DNA of 64,000 bases from Candidatus Dormiibacterota bacterium. Lineage in GTDB: Bacteria; Chloroflexota; Dormibacteria; Dormibacterales; Dormibacteraceae. The notes below the pieces were generated by a model. That model saw only the letters and a list, made by a program, of their open reading frames with translations. It did not search any database and had not been told where the DNA came from. Below are positions 24,318-33,125 of the stretch, in pieces. The number at the start of each line of letters is the position of its first letter. The stretch's first letter is position 1. Made by a program: the position numbers and the translations under genes. The stretch covers positions 1 to 64,000 of the forward strand of contig PNAG01000023.1 of assembly GCA_003169845.1 (NCBI GenBank), in the 5' to 3' direction.

Positions 24318-26390
24318 ATGAGACGGCTGATCAGGCTTTTTGTCGTGGCGGCGGTCGCCGTGGGATGGCAGGTGGCGGTGCCGGCGGCGACGGCCGCGAG
24401 TACGCAACCGGCCCAATCCGCGGCGAGCAGCTGCAATCTCGGGAACGGTGTCCAGCACGTCGTCAACCTCGTCTTTGACAACACCCACTTCGTACGCGAC
24501 AACCCGAACGTGCCATCCGACCTGGAGCAGATGCCCGCCCTGCTGAACTTCATCAAGGGCAACGGCACGCTGCTCACCAACGAGCACACGCCGCTCATCG
24601 CCCACACGGCGACCGACATCCTGACCTCGCTCACCGGCGTGTACGGCGACAACATGGGCGTGCCGATCAGCAACTCGTTCCGCTACTACCTGCCGAACGG
24701 CAGCAGCAGCACCGGCGTCTCGTTCGCGTACTGGACATCTCCGCTGTTCGACCCAACCCCGGCCACCGGGACGGACACCACGACCAACATGCTCACGGCG
24801 CAGGGCCTTAACGCGCCCGCGCCCTGGGTGCCGTTCACGCGTGCCGGATGCAACGTCGGCGGCGTGGCCACAGCCAACATCGAGCTCGAGAACACGAGCA
24901 TCGACATTCCGACCGTGTTCGGCGCCGGCTCTCCTCAGGCCGCCGAGGTGGCCAGCAATCCGAACCAGGCCTTCTCCGACTTCGTCGGCATCGCCGTGCA
25001 CTGCGCCGGCGGCAACGCGCTCTGCTCGACGGCCAATGGCGGCAGGCCCGACCTGCTGCCCCAGGAGCCGGGCGGCTACACCGGCTACCAGGGACTGTTC
25101 GGACACAAATACGTGGTGCCCCAGATCAACCCGGGCGGTCCGCTCACGGACCTGGCCGGCAACGTGATCACCGACACCAGCGGGCGGGTCGGCTTCCCAG
25201 GCTTCGACGGAATGACGGCGAGCGTCTCGCTTTCTTACGTCGCGGCCATGCAGGAGCACGGCGTACCCGTGACCTACGTTTACGTCTCGGACGGCCACCA
25301 GCAGCACCCCGGCACCGTCCCCTACGGGCCCGGCGAGGCCGGCTATGTGGCTCAGCTGAAGGCTTACAACCAGGCATTCGCGACCTTCTTCGCGAGACTG
25401 GCCAAGGACGGGATCAACCGCAGCAACACCGTGTTCACCTTCACCTCGGATGAGGGCGACCACCTGATCGCCGGCCCTCCAACTCCTGCGAACTGCGATG
25501 GAGTCAGCGTTCCTTGCACCTACGCGAAGATCGGTGAGGTCGCTGCCAACATCAAGCAGCTCATCACCAACCAAACCGGCATCACCACTCCGTTCACCGT
25601 GCACTCCGACTCGGCGCCGAACTTCTACATCACCGGCAACCCGTCGCAGACCAACCCGATCACTCGGAATCTCGAGCGGGCCGCCGGCACCGTCACTGCG
25701 GTCAACCCGTACAGCGGCAACACGGAGGTGGTCGACAACACATTGGCCGATCAGGCGGAGATGCGCCTCCTGCACATGCAGACAGCCGACCCGGCGCGCA
25801 ATCCGACCTTCACGATGTTCGCGAAGCCTGACTACTTCCTCAGCACTTTCCCGCCGACGACCGCCATCAACCCGGCGTTCAACTGGAACCACGGTGATAT
25901 CGCGCCCGAGATCAACACCACGTGGCTCGGCCTCGTGGGCCCGGACGTCAAGCACCTCGGCGTCACCGGCAAGCTCTGGACCGACCACTCGGACATCCGC
26001 CCGACGCTCATGGCGCTGACCGGACTCCAGGAGGACTACATCCACCAGGGCCGGCCGATCAGCCAGGTGATGACGGAGACCCGGCAGGATCTCAACCGGC
26101 TGGGCGACGTCTACAAGCAGATCAACGCGCCGGTCGGGCAGCTTTCGCTCGACAGCGTCGCGTTCGCGACGAGGGCCACTCTCAGCAACAGCACCGGGGA
26201 CCAAACCTACATCGCCGCTGACGCGCAGATCGCGGCCTGGACATCACAGCGGAACGACCTGGCGGCGCAGATGATCGCGCTGCTCGACACGACCGCTCCC
26301 GGTTACACCAACCACAACGACCGCAACGTGAACGACCTCATCCGGCAGGGCGAGCAGCTGCTCGCGGAGGTTCACGCGGCGGCGGCGTAA
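24318..26390 (+). CDS. Secreted alkaline-phosphatase-superfamily protein
   Basis: 690 residues with a Sec signal peptide (MRRLIRLFVVAAVAVGWQVAVPAATAA). The mature part has phosphoesterase hallmarks: GVQHVVNLVFDNTHFVRDNPNV near the N-terminus (metal Asp-Asn), LLTNEHTPLIAHTATDILTSLTGVYGDNMG, VFTFTSDEGDHLIAG (metal Asp/His) and WTDHSDIRPTLMALTG near the C-terminus. Substrate unknown. ATG 24318 is preceded by AAGGGGGAA; the frame extends upstream but only through the repeat at 24252-24299. Terminated by the hairpin at 26427. Confidence 0.8.
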   Translation: MRRLIRLFVVAAVAVGWQVAVPAATAASTQPAQSAASSCNLGNGVQHVVNLVFDNTHFVRDNPNVPSDLEQMPALLNFIKGNGTLLTNEHTPLIAHTATDILTSLTGVYGDNMGVPISNSFRYYLPNGSSSTGVSFAYWTSPLFDPTPATGTDTTTNMLTAQGLNAPAPWVPFTRAGCNVGGVATANIELENTSIDIPTVFGAGSPQAAEVASNPNQAFSDFVGIAVHCAGGNALCSTANGGRPDLLPQEPGGYTGYQGLFGHKYVVPQINPGGPLTDLAGNVITDTSGRVGFPGFDGMTASVSLSYVAAMQEHGVPVTYVYVSDGHQQHPGTVPYGPGEAGYVAQLKAYNQAFATFFARLAKDGINRSNTVFTFTSDEGDHLIAGPPTPANCDGVSVPCTYAKIGEVAANIKQLITNQTGITTPFTVHSDSAPNFYITGNPSQTNPITRNLERAAGTVTAVNPYSGNTEVVDNTLADQAEMRLLHMQTADPARNPTFTMFAKPDYFLSTFPPTTAINPAFNWNHGDIAPEINTTWLGLVGPDVKHLGVTGKLWTDHSDIRPTLMALTGLQEDYIHQGRPISQVMTETRQDLNRLGDVYKQINAPVGQLSLDSVAFATRATLSNSTGDQTYIAADAQIAAWTSQRNDLAAQMIALLDTTAPGYTNHNDRNVNDLIRQGEQLLAEVHAAAA

Positions 26391-26426
26391 TTCCGTTCCC
26401 AAGACCACTCACCTCTCCACGCTTGG

Positions 26427-26455
26427 CCCTCCCCGCAAGGGGAGGGTCTTTTTTT
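26427..26455 (+). terminator. Rho-independent terminator derived from the repeat
   Basis: CCCTCCCC-GCAA-GGGGAGGG (26427-26446), a perfect 8-bp stem, followed by TCTTTTTTT. It is 36 bases past the phosphoesterase stop. Among the window's many similar hairpins this is the one with a real U-tract. Confidence 0.85.
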
Positions 26456-26479
26456 GCCCCCCGCGCGTAGATTGGCAAG

Positions 26480-27148
26480 GTGCGCTGGTTCGTTTTGGTG
26501 GGAGCGGTGGCGGCATTCCTGGTGCCGGACCCATCCGCAGCGCCCACCGCCACGACGCCTGTGGCGGCTGCGCGCGTTACTGTGCCGGCCTCTGATTACT
26601 TCAACTACCCTCTGCCTACGTGGGAGCCGCACTGCCTTGGCTTTGGCAGCGAGTGGCGGCTTTGCAACGGCACGGTGCTGCGCGCCTGCGCTTCAGGTGC
26701 GGTGTGGCTGCACACCGGCGTCGACATCAAGACCGGGATCCAGCCCGTGATGGCGGCGGCAGATGGGGTGATCGCCGGCTACATCGTCGACCCGACCTTT
26801 CGCGGCGGCGTGCTGATCCGGCACTCGACCAGCTTCGGCATCGTGCTCACGCAGTACTGGCACGTGTGGCCGCGGCCGGGATTCAAGGTGGGGACCCCGG
26901 TGAAGCGAGGCCAGGTGTTCGCCGACGTGGCCGACATGGGCGCGCAGACCCACCTGCATTTCGCCGTGTTCATGGGCGACTACGAGTCGCACGCCTGGAA
27001 CGGCGCGCTGCCCCCCACCTCGTGTTCGGGATTCCCCGCCTTTCCGTATCGCTTCGTCGACCCGAACGCCTTCATCCAGGCCCACCTGCCGTTCGTGGCG
27101 ATCCACGGCCGGGTTTGTCGGGTTGATTCCGCGGATTTGCAGGTTTAA
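26480..27148 (+). CDS. Secreted M23-family metallopeptidase
   Basis: 222 residues with a signal peptide ending near SAAPTAT. LytM/M23 zinc site: His78 and Asp82 in LHTGVDI, plus HLHF (158-161) with the third ligand; the strand ADGVIAGYIV and RGGVLIRHS are typical. Such enzymes cut peptidoglycan cross-links or, if degenerate, activate amidases. GTG start at 26480. The stop TAA is supplied by the TTTAAG leader of the adjacent palindromic repeat, so the native C-terminus may have been altered. Confidence 0.85.
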   Translation: MRWFVLVGAVAAFLVPDPSAAPTATTPVAAARVTVPASDYFNYPLPTWEPHCLGFGSEWRLCNGTVLRACASGAVWLHTGVDIKTGIQPVMAAADGVIAGYIVDPTFRGGVLIRHSTSFGIVLTQYWHVWPRPGFKVGTPVKRGQVFADVADMGAQTHLHFAVFMGDYESHAWNGALPPTSCSGFPAFPYRFVDPNAFIQAHLPFVAIHGRVCRVDSADLQV

Positions 27149-27187
27149 GCCCCTCACCCTAGCCCTCTCCCCGAAGGGGAGAGGGAA
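27142..27187 (+). repeat. Dispersed palindromic repeat, single unit
   Basis: GGTTTAAGCCCCTCACCCTAG leader and CTCTCCCCGAAGGGGAGAG hairpin, fused to the 3' end of the M23 peptidase gene, whose stop codon it contains. Confidence 0.85.
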
Positions 27188-27189
27188 TT

Positions 27190-27453
27190 TCAGTTGGGCG
27201 AGCGTTGCTCCAGCAGTTCGGCGATCGAACCCTCGAACGTGGCCAGGCGTTTGTGGACCTCGAGCACCTCGTCTGAGCTGACGGGGTCGGCCGGGTCGAT
27301 ATCAGTGCGGTGCTCGGTCCATTCGGTCCCGCACTCGCACCGGTGAAACAGGTAGCGATCCTGGTGGGAGCGGTAGATGTAGACGGACGCATCTTTCTTG
27401 CGCCGTCCGCAGGCACATTTGCCCCTGTCTGGTTCCAACTTCGACTTTTGCAA
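27190..27453 (-). CDS. Small zinc-ribbon-like protein
   Basis: 87 residues with two C-x-C-G knuckles (CACGRRKKD and CECGTEWTEH), spaced about 26 residues apart, that could bind one zinc. The C-terminal half (SSDEVLEVHKRLATFEGSIAELLEQRS) is a predicted helix. TTG start at 27453 with no obvious ribosome-binding site. No family recognised. The gap upstream to 27581 includes an AT-richer patch discussed under findings. Confidence 0.55.
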   Translation of the reverse strand: MQKSKLEPDRGKCACGRRKKDASVYIYRSHQDRYLFHRCECGTEWTEHRTDIDPADPVSSDEVLEVHKRLATFEGSIAELLEQRSPN

Positions 27454-27581
27454 TGACGTAATCCTTGATCTCTATAACGAACCAGAAGCCGGTTTCGTGT
27501 CATGGTACAGCCGCGGCCACCCGAGTGGAACTGTCAAAAGTACGTAAATATCGCCCCTGACTTTGTAGGGGTCAACCGTGG

Positions 27582-27806
27582 TCAGGCCGCCGAGTTGATC
27601 TCCCGGAGCAGCCCTTCGAGGTTCCTCAACCGTTCCGTCCGGGCGGCGTGCTCGAGCGTCTGGTACTGGGACAGGACGTCGACGAAGCCCTCGCCAAGGT
27701 CGTAGCCGTGCTTTTTGAGGAGCTCGCGACCGGTGTCGCCCAGCGCGGCGACCACCTCGCGGACCTTGGTCTGGGGTCCGAACGCGCGCACCGCCGCGTC
27801 AGGCAC
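27582..27806 (-). CDS. Small DUF1858/ScdA-N-like protein
   Basis: 74 residues. The section TKVREVVAALGDTGRELLKKHGYDLGEGFVDVLSQYQTLEHAARTERL resembles the DUF1858/ScdA N-terminal fold (short helical domain often attached to hybrid-cluster or Fe-S repair proteins), but it lacks the usual cysteine. It overlaps the preceding gene by 8 bases, so both are likely one operon. GTG start. Moderately sure it is real. Confidence 0.5.
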   Translation of the reverse strand: MPDAAVRAFGPQTKVREVVAALGDTGRELLKKHGYDLGEGFVDVLSQYQTLEHAARTERLRNLEGLLREINSAA

Positions 27807-28137
27807 TTGGCGGTGGCTCCAGCTTGCGGAGGATCACGCGATGGCCGTGCCAGTGGTCGGGCACGGCGGGCGGCTCGTCGCCGAGGTAGCTGAGCTCGAG
27901 GCACCACACGCCGTCGATCTGGACAGGTGCGACTGAGAGCTTGGTCTTGGGGTTCTTGCGCTGCAGCGTCTGGATCAGGGCTACGCCGTAGAGGACCAGC
28001 GCGCCGGGCAGGTTGATCGTGTTGATGCGGCCACCCTCGCTGGAGCCGTCGACGCCGGACGTGCGGGAGCCTAGCGCGTGGGTCACGGACGTAGGGTACG
28101 GCTTCCTCGCCCCGCTACCTGACGCTCCCCACTGCAC
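27799..28137 (-). CDS. Hypothetical protein
   Basis: Up to 112 residues; the more structured part starts about residue 18 (GTG at 28086): NTINLPGALVLYGVALIQTLQRKNPKTKLSVAPVQIDGVWCLELSYLGDEPPAVPDHWHGHRVILRKLEP. This looks like an alpha/beta fold of about 90 residues with no membrane segment. No family recognised. It is followed by and overlaps the DUF1858-like gene. Confidence 0.5.
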   Translation of the reverse strand: MQWGASGSGARKPYPTSVTHALGSRTSGVDGSSEGGRINTINLPGALVLYGVALIQTLQRKNPKTKLSVAPVQIDGVWCLELSYLGDEPPAVPDHWHGHRVILRKLEPPPSA

Positions 28138-28149
28138 GGGGGGAGGGGA

Positions 28150-28785
28150 TTACAGTGCCGCGCGGATTACTTTCACTGTCTTTTCATAGCCCAATCGGCC
28201 GGTGTCCAGGACCATGTCGTAGTGGCCGGCCAGGTTGCGGTCATGGCCGTAGACCTGGTTGATGTACGCCGTCCAGTTCTCGTCGGTCTGCTTGATCCGG
28301 CGACGCGCCTCATCTTCGGAGGTCAGCTTGAACCGGTCCATGACCGTCTTCACGCGCGTCGCCGTGTCCGTGCGCAGGAAGACGTGCAGCGCGCCCGGGA
28401 AATCGCTGAGTATGTAGGCGCCGCCGCGCCCGACGATCACGACGTTGCCTGCCCGGGCCGCCTCCTGGATCACGTGCTGAGTGATCTGCAGCACGGCCTT
28501 GCGCGTGTCGAAGGCGGGGTCGGTGTTGGGCGGGCTCCACGCAGTCGCCTCTGGGGGGATCAGCGGCTCGGAGCTGGCCGTTCCGAGAGCGACCAGGAGG
28601 CGGGAGAGCAGCGAACCGGGCTGCTCGTCCTCGGCCTCGACCTCCTCCTTAGGAAGCTGGAGCCGGTGGGCGACCTCGTCGATGATCCGCGACTCGAGCA
28701 GGTCGGAATGCAGCTCGCGCGCGAGCATCTCTCCGACGGTCCTGCCCCCCGCCCCGAACTGACGGCCAATCGTGATGACCGGCAT
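28150..28785 (-). CDS. Cytidylate kinase-like family protein
   Basis: 211 residues. The P-loop variant ITIGRQFGAGGRTVGEMLA is characteristic of the Cytidylate_kin2 family (nucleotide-binding, not classic Cmk). VVIVGRGGAYIL, HVFLRTDTATRVKTVMDRF and DENWTAYINQVYGHDRNLAGHYDMVLDTGRLG match the family's later blocks, including the lid Asp/Arg residues. Probably a nucleoside-monophosphate kinase of unknown specificity. The 5' end diverges from nothing; it precedes small hypothetical genes. Confidence 0.85.
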   Translation of the reverse strand: MPVITIGRQFGAGGRTVGEMLARELHSDLLESRIIDEVAHRLQLPKEEVEAEDEQPGSLLSRLLVALGTASSEPLIPPEATAWSPPNTDPAFDTRKAVLQITQHVIQEAARAGNVVIVGRGGAYILSDFPGALHVFLRTDTATRVKTVMDRFKLTSEDEARRRIKQTDENWTAYINQVYGHDRNLAGHYDMVLDTGRLGYEKTVKVIRAAL

Positions 28786-28797
28786 GTGGCGTCAAAT

Positions 28798-29409
28798 CTA
28801 CTTCACCAGGGAGTTGGCGGTGGACCAGAACTCAGCTTCGGTCAGACCTGTGGTTCCCAACAGGTACGGCACGCCAGGCAGCCCGTTTGGTTCGGACCAT
28901 GTACCCGGCTCGTTCCACATCAGAGTGCGCGGGCTGGCCGGCTGGGTCGTGTCGCCGACCTGATACAGAGAGAGCTTGTCGCCGTGGAAGTTGGGATTCA
29001 CCTGAGATCCATGCGGACCCAGGAGTGGAAGGTTCGGTACCTCGATTGCGAAGTCCACTTCTTGAGTGCCGTCCGGGCTCGTGTAGGTGACCGTGAAAAA
29101 CGACGAGCTCAGGTTGGTGACCACAGCTGACCAACTCGCGGGAATGGTGGATGGAAGCACAAGAGGATTGGCTCCAGTGACAGTGGCTCGAATCAGCGCC
29201 TTGGCCGCGGCGACCGTGATCGGCGTTGGTGACGGCGAAGCGCTCGGAAAGACCGTGGCGCTTGGCGAGGGCGAGGGCGAGGACAACGCGACCGGAGCAA
29301 CGACGCGTGGTGGGAACTGGACTGCCATGAAACCTGCGACGACCAGGATGCCCGCCAGCAGGGCGAAGGAAACCATGACCCGGCGCGGAGTCGGCGATGG
29401 CCTCACCAT
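28798..29409 (-). CDS. Membrane-anchored extracytoplasmic protein
   Basis: 203 residues: short cytoplasmic N-terminus, one TM (MVSFALLAGILVVAGFMAVQF), a Ser/Pro-rich linker (SSPSPSPSATVFPSASPSPTP), then an extracellular domain. No family recognised. ATG 29409 overlaps nothing but lies 3 bases after the upstream stop, so it is the third gene of the sigma operon at 31150-28798. Likely a periplasmic sensor or stress protein controlled with the sigma factor. Confidence 0.7.
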   Translation of the reverse strand: MVRPSPTPRRVMVSFALLAGILVVAGFMAVQFPPRVVAPVALSSPSPSPSATVFPSASPSPTPITVAAAKALIRATVTGANPLVLPSTIPASWSAVVTNLSSSFFTVTYTSPDGTQEVDFAIEVPNLPLLGPHGSQVNPNFHGDKLSLYQVGDTTQPASPRTLMWNEPGTWSEPNGLPGVPYLLGTTGLTEAEFWSTANSLVK

Positions 29410-30644
29410 GCCGGTGTGTAGCGCCGCGGAAAGTCGGTGGCGGTGCCGTCCGCGTGGACGATCATCAGGTCGGTGAGCGGATCCTCCACTGTCGGTTTCC
29501 TGACGTAGATGGCGAAGTCTCGACCACCCGGCTGACCAATCGCGTTGCCGAACATGCCCGGACCGTTGTAATTCCAGATCGACTGACCGGATCGCAGGTC
29601 GATGATCGCCATCGCGGTTGGCTGTCCGCCTGCCCATGGTGTGGTGCTCACCAGGACCAGTGAATCGTCAGCGTTGAAAGCCAGCACTCCCATGCCCGGG
29701 TCGAGCGTCGCGACGACCGACCGGTCTGAAACGCGGCGGATGATGGTCGATGGCGCGTTCTGTCCCTGCAGCTGTCCGACCGACTTGCTCGAGTTTTCGG
29801 CGATCAAAGTCGAGTCCGCGCTGGCGACAACGTTGGACAGCAGCTCTGGGGTTGCATACGTGTTGTCGGAAACGACCTGACCCGTCGAGATGCGCACCGC
29901 CAGCAGTTCATCAGGCCATGAGGTGTTCGTGTTTGTCTTGACGACGATCGCCTCGTCGTTGCGAAAGCTGCACGAGGCGATCCGGTAGCTGCCCGGGAGG
30001 CTCTGGTCGCGCCCGAGGATGGCGACCGCCTTCACTGCCTGACCAGGCGCCAGCGTGACCAGGGTGGAGACGAGCGCTGACGGATCGGATGAGACGCCGC
30101 ACATGTGCTGGTAGTCGTCGGCCCAGATTGGAAGGGATGAGCCCGGAAGCCCTCCGCCCACACCCTGGACCGGTTGACCGAGGCGGTCGAGAATCTCTCC
30201 CGTTCCGCCTTTCGCGCCAAAACCCACTGCGAACGATTGGCCGTCGGGCGCCATCCCGACGCTGCCGATCGAGGGATCGATCTTCACGGTTGCGCGCGGC
30301 TGGCCAGTCCAGTCGAAACCGATGAGCCACGACTTGTGGCTGGGGTCGTTCACGTACAGGAGAGGCACGCCGGCGGGAGGAGGTCCGTAGTCCGCCAGCG
30401 GCGATGCGTTTGGAGTGGCCGCCGGCACGCTCGCGCGGGGGTGGAAGCGCGTCGACATCAGTCCGGCGACGACGAGCACGGCAATGAGCACCGCCGCGGC
30501 GACCGCGACCCACTGGAAGTTGCGCGCGGGGCTGCGATGCGCGGACACCGCTTCGACCACGTTGTGACGCAGGCCCGCGACCGGAGGGTGCGCGGCCTGC
30601 TCCTTCTCAAACGCCGCTCGAATCTCGGAGCGCAGCTCGTCCAT
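29403..30644 (-). CDS. Membrane-anchored beta-propeller-like protein, ECF-linked
   Basis: 413 residues. The cytoplasmic N-terminus MDELRSEIRAAFEKEQAAHPP could bind a sigma factor. One TM follows (FQWVAVAAAVLIAVLVVAGLM) and then a long extracellular part with repeated beta-hairpin blades (for example TAMAIIDLRSGQSIWNYNGPGMFG), like a WD/YVTN-type propeller. Its ATG overlaps the sigma stop by one base (TGATG), so stoichiometric translation with the sigma is expected. This suggests an anti-sigma or sensor role, inferred from position. Confidence 0.75.
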   Translation of the reverse strand: MDELRSEIRAAFEKEQAAHPPVAGLRHNVVEAVSAHRSPARNFQWVAVAAAVLIAVLVVAGLMSTRFHPRASVPAATPNASPLADYGPPPAGVPLLYVNDPSHKSWLIGFDWTGQPRATVKIDPSIGSVGMAPDGQSFAVGFGAKGGTGEILDRLGQPVQGVGGGLPGSSLPIWADDYQHMCGVSSDPSALVSTLVTLAPGQAVKAVAILGRDQSLPGSYRIASCSFRNDEAIVVKTNTNTSWPDELLAVRISTGQVVSDNTYATPELLSNVVASADSTLIAENSSKSVGQLQGQNAPSTIIRRVSDRSVVATLDPGMGVLAFNADDSLVLVSTTPWAGGQPTAMAIIDLRSGQSIWNYNGPGMFGNAIGQPGGRDFAIYVRKPTVEDPLTDLMIVHADGTATDFPRRYTPAW

Positions 30645-31150
30645 CAGTTCATCTCCAGTCCGGGACGCAGCTTCCTCGCCGCCCGGTAGACGCGAGTCTT
30701 GGCGCCGCCGGCGCTCACGCCCAGCACGGCGCCGACCTCTTCCATCGGCAGGTCGAGGTAGAAGTAGAGAAAGAGCGCGAGGCGGTCCTCGCGCGGCAGC
30801 TTGGCGAGCTCGCGGTCGATGTCGACGTTTTCGGCGGAGCTCTCGGCCGGGCGATTTGCATCGGTTTCGACCTCCGCCATGCGGATCACCGACCACCAGT
30901 GGCGGCGCCGTTCGCTCCGGCACTGGTTGGCGACGATCGCGAGGAACCACGGGCGGGCGGGCTTTCCCTCCTGCAGCTGGTTCAGCTTGCGCCAGGCTTT
31001 GAAGGCGGATTCCTGGACGGCGTCGTGCGCCGCGTCCGGGTCGCGCAGGATGGCCAGGGCGGTGCGGTAGCCGGCGTCGAGGTGCGGGCCGATCAGGGCG
31101 TCGAAGTCGGCCCGGTCGGTCTGGCCGCGGCTCATCGCCAGTTCTTGCAC
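30644..31150 (-). CDS. ECF-type RNA polymerase sigma factor
   Basis: 168 residues: region 2 (LIGPHLDAGYRTALAILRDPDAAHDAVQESAFKAWRKLNQLQEGKPARPWFLAIVANQCRSERRRHW) and region 4 (LPREDRLALFLYFYLDLPMEEVGAVLGVSAGGAKTRVYRAARKLRPGL). GTG 31150 has GAGG eight bases upstream; ATG 31135 is the alternative. First gene of an operon with two membrane-anchored proteins that may control it. Confidence 0.9.
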   Translation of the reverse strand: MQELAMSRGQTDRADFDALIGPHLDAGYRTALAILRDPDAAHDAVQESAFKAWRKLNQLQEGKPARPWFLAIVANQCRSERRRHWWSVIRMAEVETDANRPAESSAENVDIDRELAKLPREDRLALFLYFYLDLPMEEVGAVLGVSAGGAKTRVYRAARKLRPGLEMN

Positions 31151-31206
31151 AGCATCCTCGTCAGTAGAGACGCTCGAGGGAGGCGATTGGTTTCAGCGGT
31201 GGCTAC

Positions 31207-31250
31207 AGGTTTAGGCCCCTCACCCTGGGCCTCCCCCCGAAGGGGAGGGA
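31207..31250 (+). repeat. Dispersed palindromic repeat, single unit
   Basis: GGTTTAGGCCCCTCACCCTGG leader with CCTCCCCCCGAAGGGGAGGG hairpin, in the promoter region between the divergent ECF sigma and chemoreceptor genes. Confidence 0.8.
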
Positions 31251-31311
31251 ACTCTCCAACCCCATTGCTTTGCATGGCGACTTGTCACGCTCCGGGCCGT
31301 ATTACTGAGTG

Positions 31312-32928
31312 ATGGCCTCGATTGAGGAGCTACCGCTTCGCCTACGCCCAGCTTTGAGCCTTGTGGCCCTTCCGAGACCAGGTCCGAGGAGATTCAACTT
31401 GCTGAATTCGGTTCGGGCGAGCTTGCGGGCACAGACCGTGGTGCTGTTCATCCTGCTGGTTACATTTGCGGCGAGCGCGGAGGTGATCGTGCAAGGTCAG
31501 CTCCAGGCCGGTCAGGCGGCCCAGACCGAGCAGGTCGGCCTGATCACGTGGCGGTACGACACCGTGAGCGCCAGCCTGTCCGCGGAAGAGCTCAGGACCA
31601 ACCTGGCCCAGATGAACAACGCGCAGCTGGCCGGCGACCCCCCGGGAGCAGCAGCTTTTCAGGCCCAGGCGGAATCTGACATCGCAGCCATCGAGGCCGA
31701 GCTTGCCCAGATCTCCGCGCTGCACCTGGCCAGTGAAGACGCGGTCGTGATCGCGAAAGACGCCCAGGACTTCCACTCTCTGACCACGTTCGCGCGTCAG
31801 TTCATCGCCGCCGGGCGGCACTCCGACTCCGAAATGCTGACGCAGGTCGACGACGCCATCAACAGTTGGCGCTTTGGGCGGTCCCCGGTCGACGGGTACA
31901 TCCAGACGGAGATCCAGGCCAACCAGGCTGTGATCGATGCAGGCAAGGCGGCCTCGAAGAACGTTCAGCTGTTCGCGGAGATCTTGACTGTCGTGTTCTT
32001 GACGATCCTGGCCTTCTATCAGTTCTATCTGACCCTGCGGCCGGTCGTCAAATTGGCGAAGGTGGCGACCGTGCTGGCCTCCGGGGAGTCGGTCGCCATC
32101 AAGCCGACCCGGCGCCGTGACGAGCTCGGCCAGCTGACCAGCGCACTCGCGGCCTGGCAGCACACCTCTCAAGACCTGGTCGAAGGCCTCCGCGACGGCA
32201 GCTCCAGGGCGGCCGCCTCGGCCTCCGATCTCTCGTCCGTGTCGGAGCAGCTGGCGGCGGCCACGGCCGAACAAACATCAGCCACCACAGCAACGTCCGC
32301 CACCATGGAAGAGCTGGCGACCACGGCCAACACGATTGCCGACACGCTGGGCGTCGTTGCCAGCCGGACCATTGAGACGCGAGAGAACCTGGAGCGGGCG
32401 CATGTCGACACGCTGGCTTCGGGCAGCCGGGCCCAGGCGATGGCCGCGCGGGTCCATGACATCAAGGGGATCCTCGAGCTGATCAACCAGGTCGCCGATC
32501 AGACCAACCTCCTGGCGCTCAACGCAGCGATCGAGGCGGCTCGGGCGGGCGAGGCGGGTCTCGGTTTTGCAGTGGTCGCGGACGAGGTCCGCCGGCTGGC
32601 CGAGCGTTCCAAGTCGTCGGCGGCGAAAATTGCTGCGATCATGTCGAACGCGGAGGCCGAGAGCACCGCCACGGTCGCGGCGATGGAGCGGAGCGCGACG
32701 CAGATGCAGCAGAGCCTCAACCTGCTGGCCAGCGTCGTGGAGGCATCCGGCCGGGTCCAGGTCATCACCCAGCAGCAGAGGACCGCGACCGAACAGGTCG
32801 GCGAGGCGATCGGGCGGATCACGGTGGGAAGCCGGCAGGTGTCGGACACAGCTCGCAAGATCTCCACCGCGGCGGCGAGCCAGGCGACGCTGGCGTGGGA
32901 GATGGAGCGGATGTCCCGGCCGGGTTAG
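31312..32928 (+). CDS. Methyl-accepting chemotaxis-type protein
   Basis: 538 residues: TM1 ([20 protein letters not shown]), a roughly 160-residue helical sensor domain, TM2 ([24 protein letters not shown]), HAMP ([36 protein letters not shown]) and the MCP signalling hairpin, whose tip reads [41 protein letters not shown]. No CheA/CheW genes are in the window, so it may feed a distant chemosensory array or a non-motile signalling pathway. Confidence 0.93.
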   Translation: MASIEELPLRLRPALSLVALPRPGPRRFNLLNSVRASLRAQTVVLFILLVTFAASAEVIVQGQLQAGQAAQTEQVGLITWRYDTVSASLSAEELRTNLAQMNNAQLAGDPPGAAAFQAQAESDIAAIEAELAQISALHLASEDAVVIAKDAQDFHSLTTFARQFIAAGRHSDSEMLTQVDDAINSWRFGRSPVDGYIQTEIQANQAVIDAGKAASKNVQLFAEILTVVFLTILAFYQFYLTLRPVVKLAKVATVLASGESVAIKPTRRRDELGQLTSALAAWQHTSQDLVEGLRDGSSRAAASASDLSSVSEQLAAATAEQTSATTATSATMEELATTANTIADTLGVVASRTIETRENLERAHVDTLASGSRAQAMAARVHDIKGILELINQVADQTNLLALNAAIEAARAGEAGLGFAVVADEVRRLAERSKSSAAKIAAIMSNAEAESTATVAAMERSATQMQQSLNLLASVVEASGRVQVITQQQRTATEQVGEAIGRITVGSRQVSDTARKISTAAASQATLAWEMERMSRPG

Positions 32929-32934
32929 CTTGGT

Positions 32935-33125
32935 GGTTGCGAATTTAAGCCCCTCACCCTGACCCTCTCCCCGAAGGGGAGAGGGAAGCTGCTTACGCGC
33001 TACCCTGACCCTCTCCCCGAAGGGGAGAGGGAAGCTGCTTACGCGCTTACCCTGGCCCTCTCCCCGATGGGGAGAGGGAAGCTGCTTGCTCGCCCCGCTC
33101 CCTGACCCTCCCCCCTATAGGGGAG
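32935..33125 (+). repeat. Dispersed palindromic repeat, four tandem hairpin units
   Basis: Leader AATTTAAGCCCCTCACCCTG, then three near-identical units (CCCTCTCCCCGAAGGGGAGA with GGAAGCTGCTTACGCGC spacers) and a fourth divergent unit (CCCTCCCCCCTATAGGGGAG). The last units are read as the C-terminal tail of the GT87 protein on the other strand. Confidence 0.9.

Noticed and set aside
24270-26204. Very long antisense reading frame (over 600 codons) opposite the phosphoesterase
   Set aside because: Arg/Gly/Val/Asp-rich shadow caused by high GC; no domain, and the + strand protein has a signal peptide and conserved motifs.
32935-33125. Regularly spaced palindromic units that look like a CRISPR array
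   Set aside because: The spacers are only about 17-20 bases and nearly identical to each other, the units are simple hairpins that also occur singly elsewhere, and no cas genes are present.
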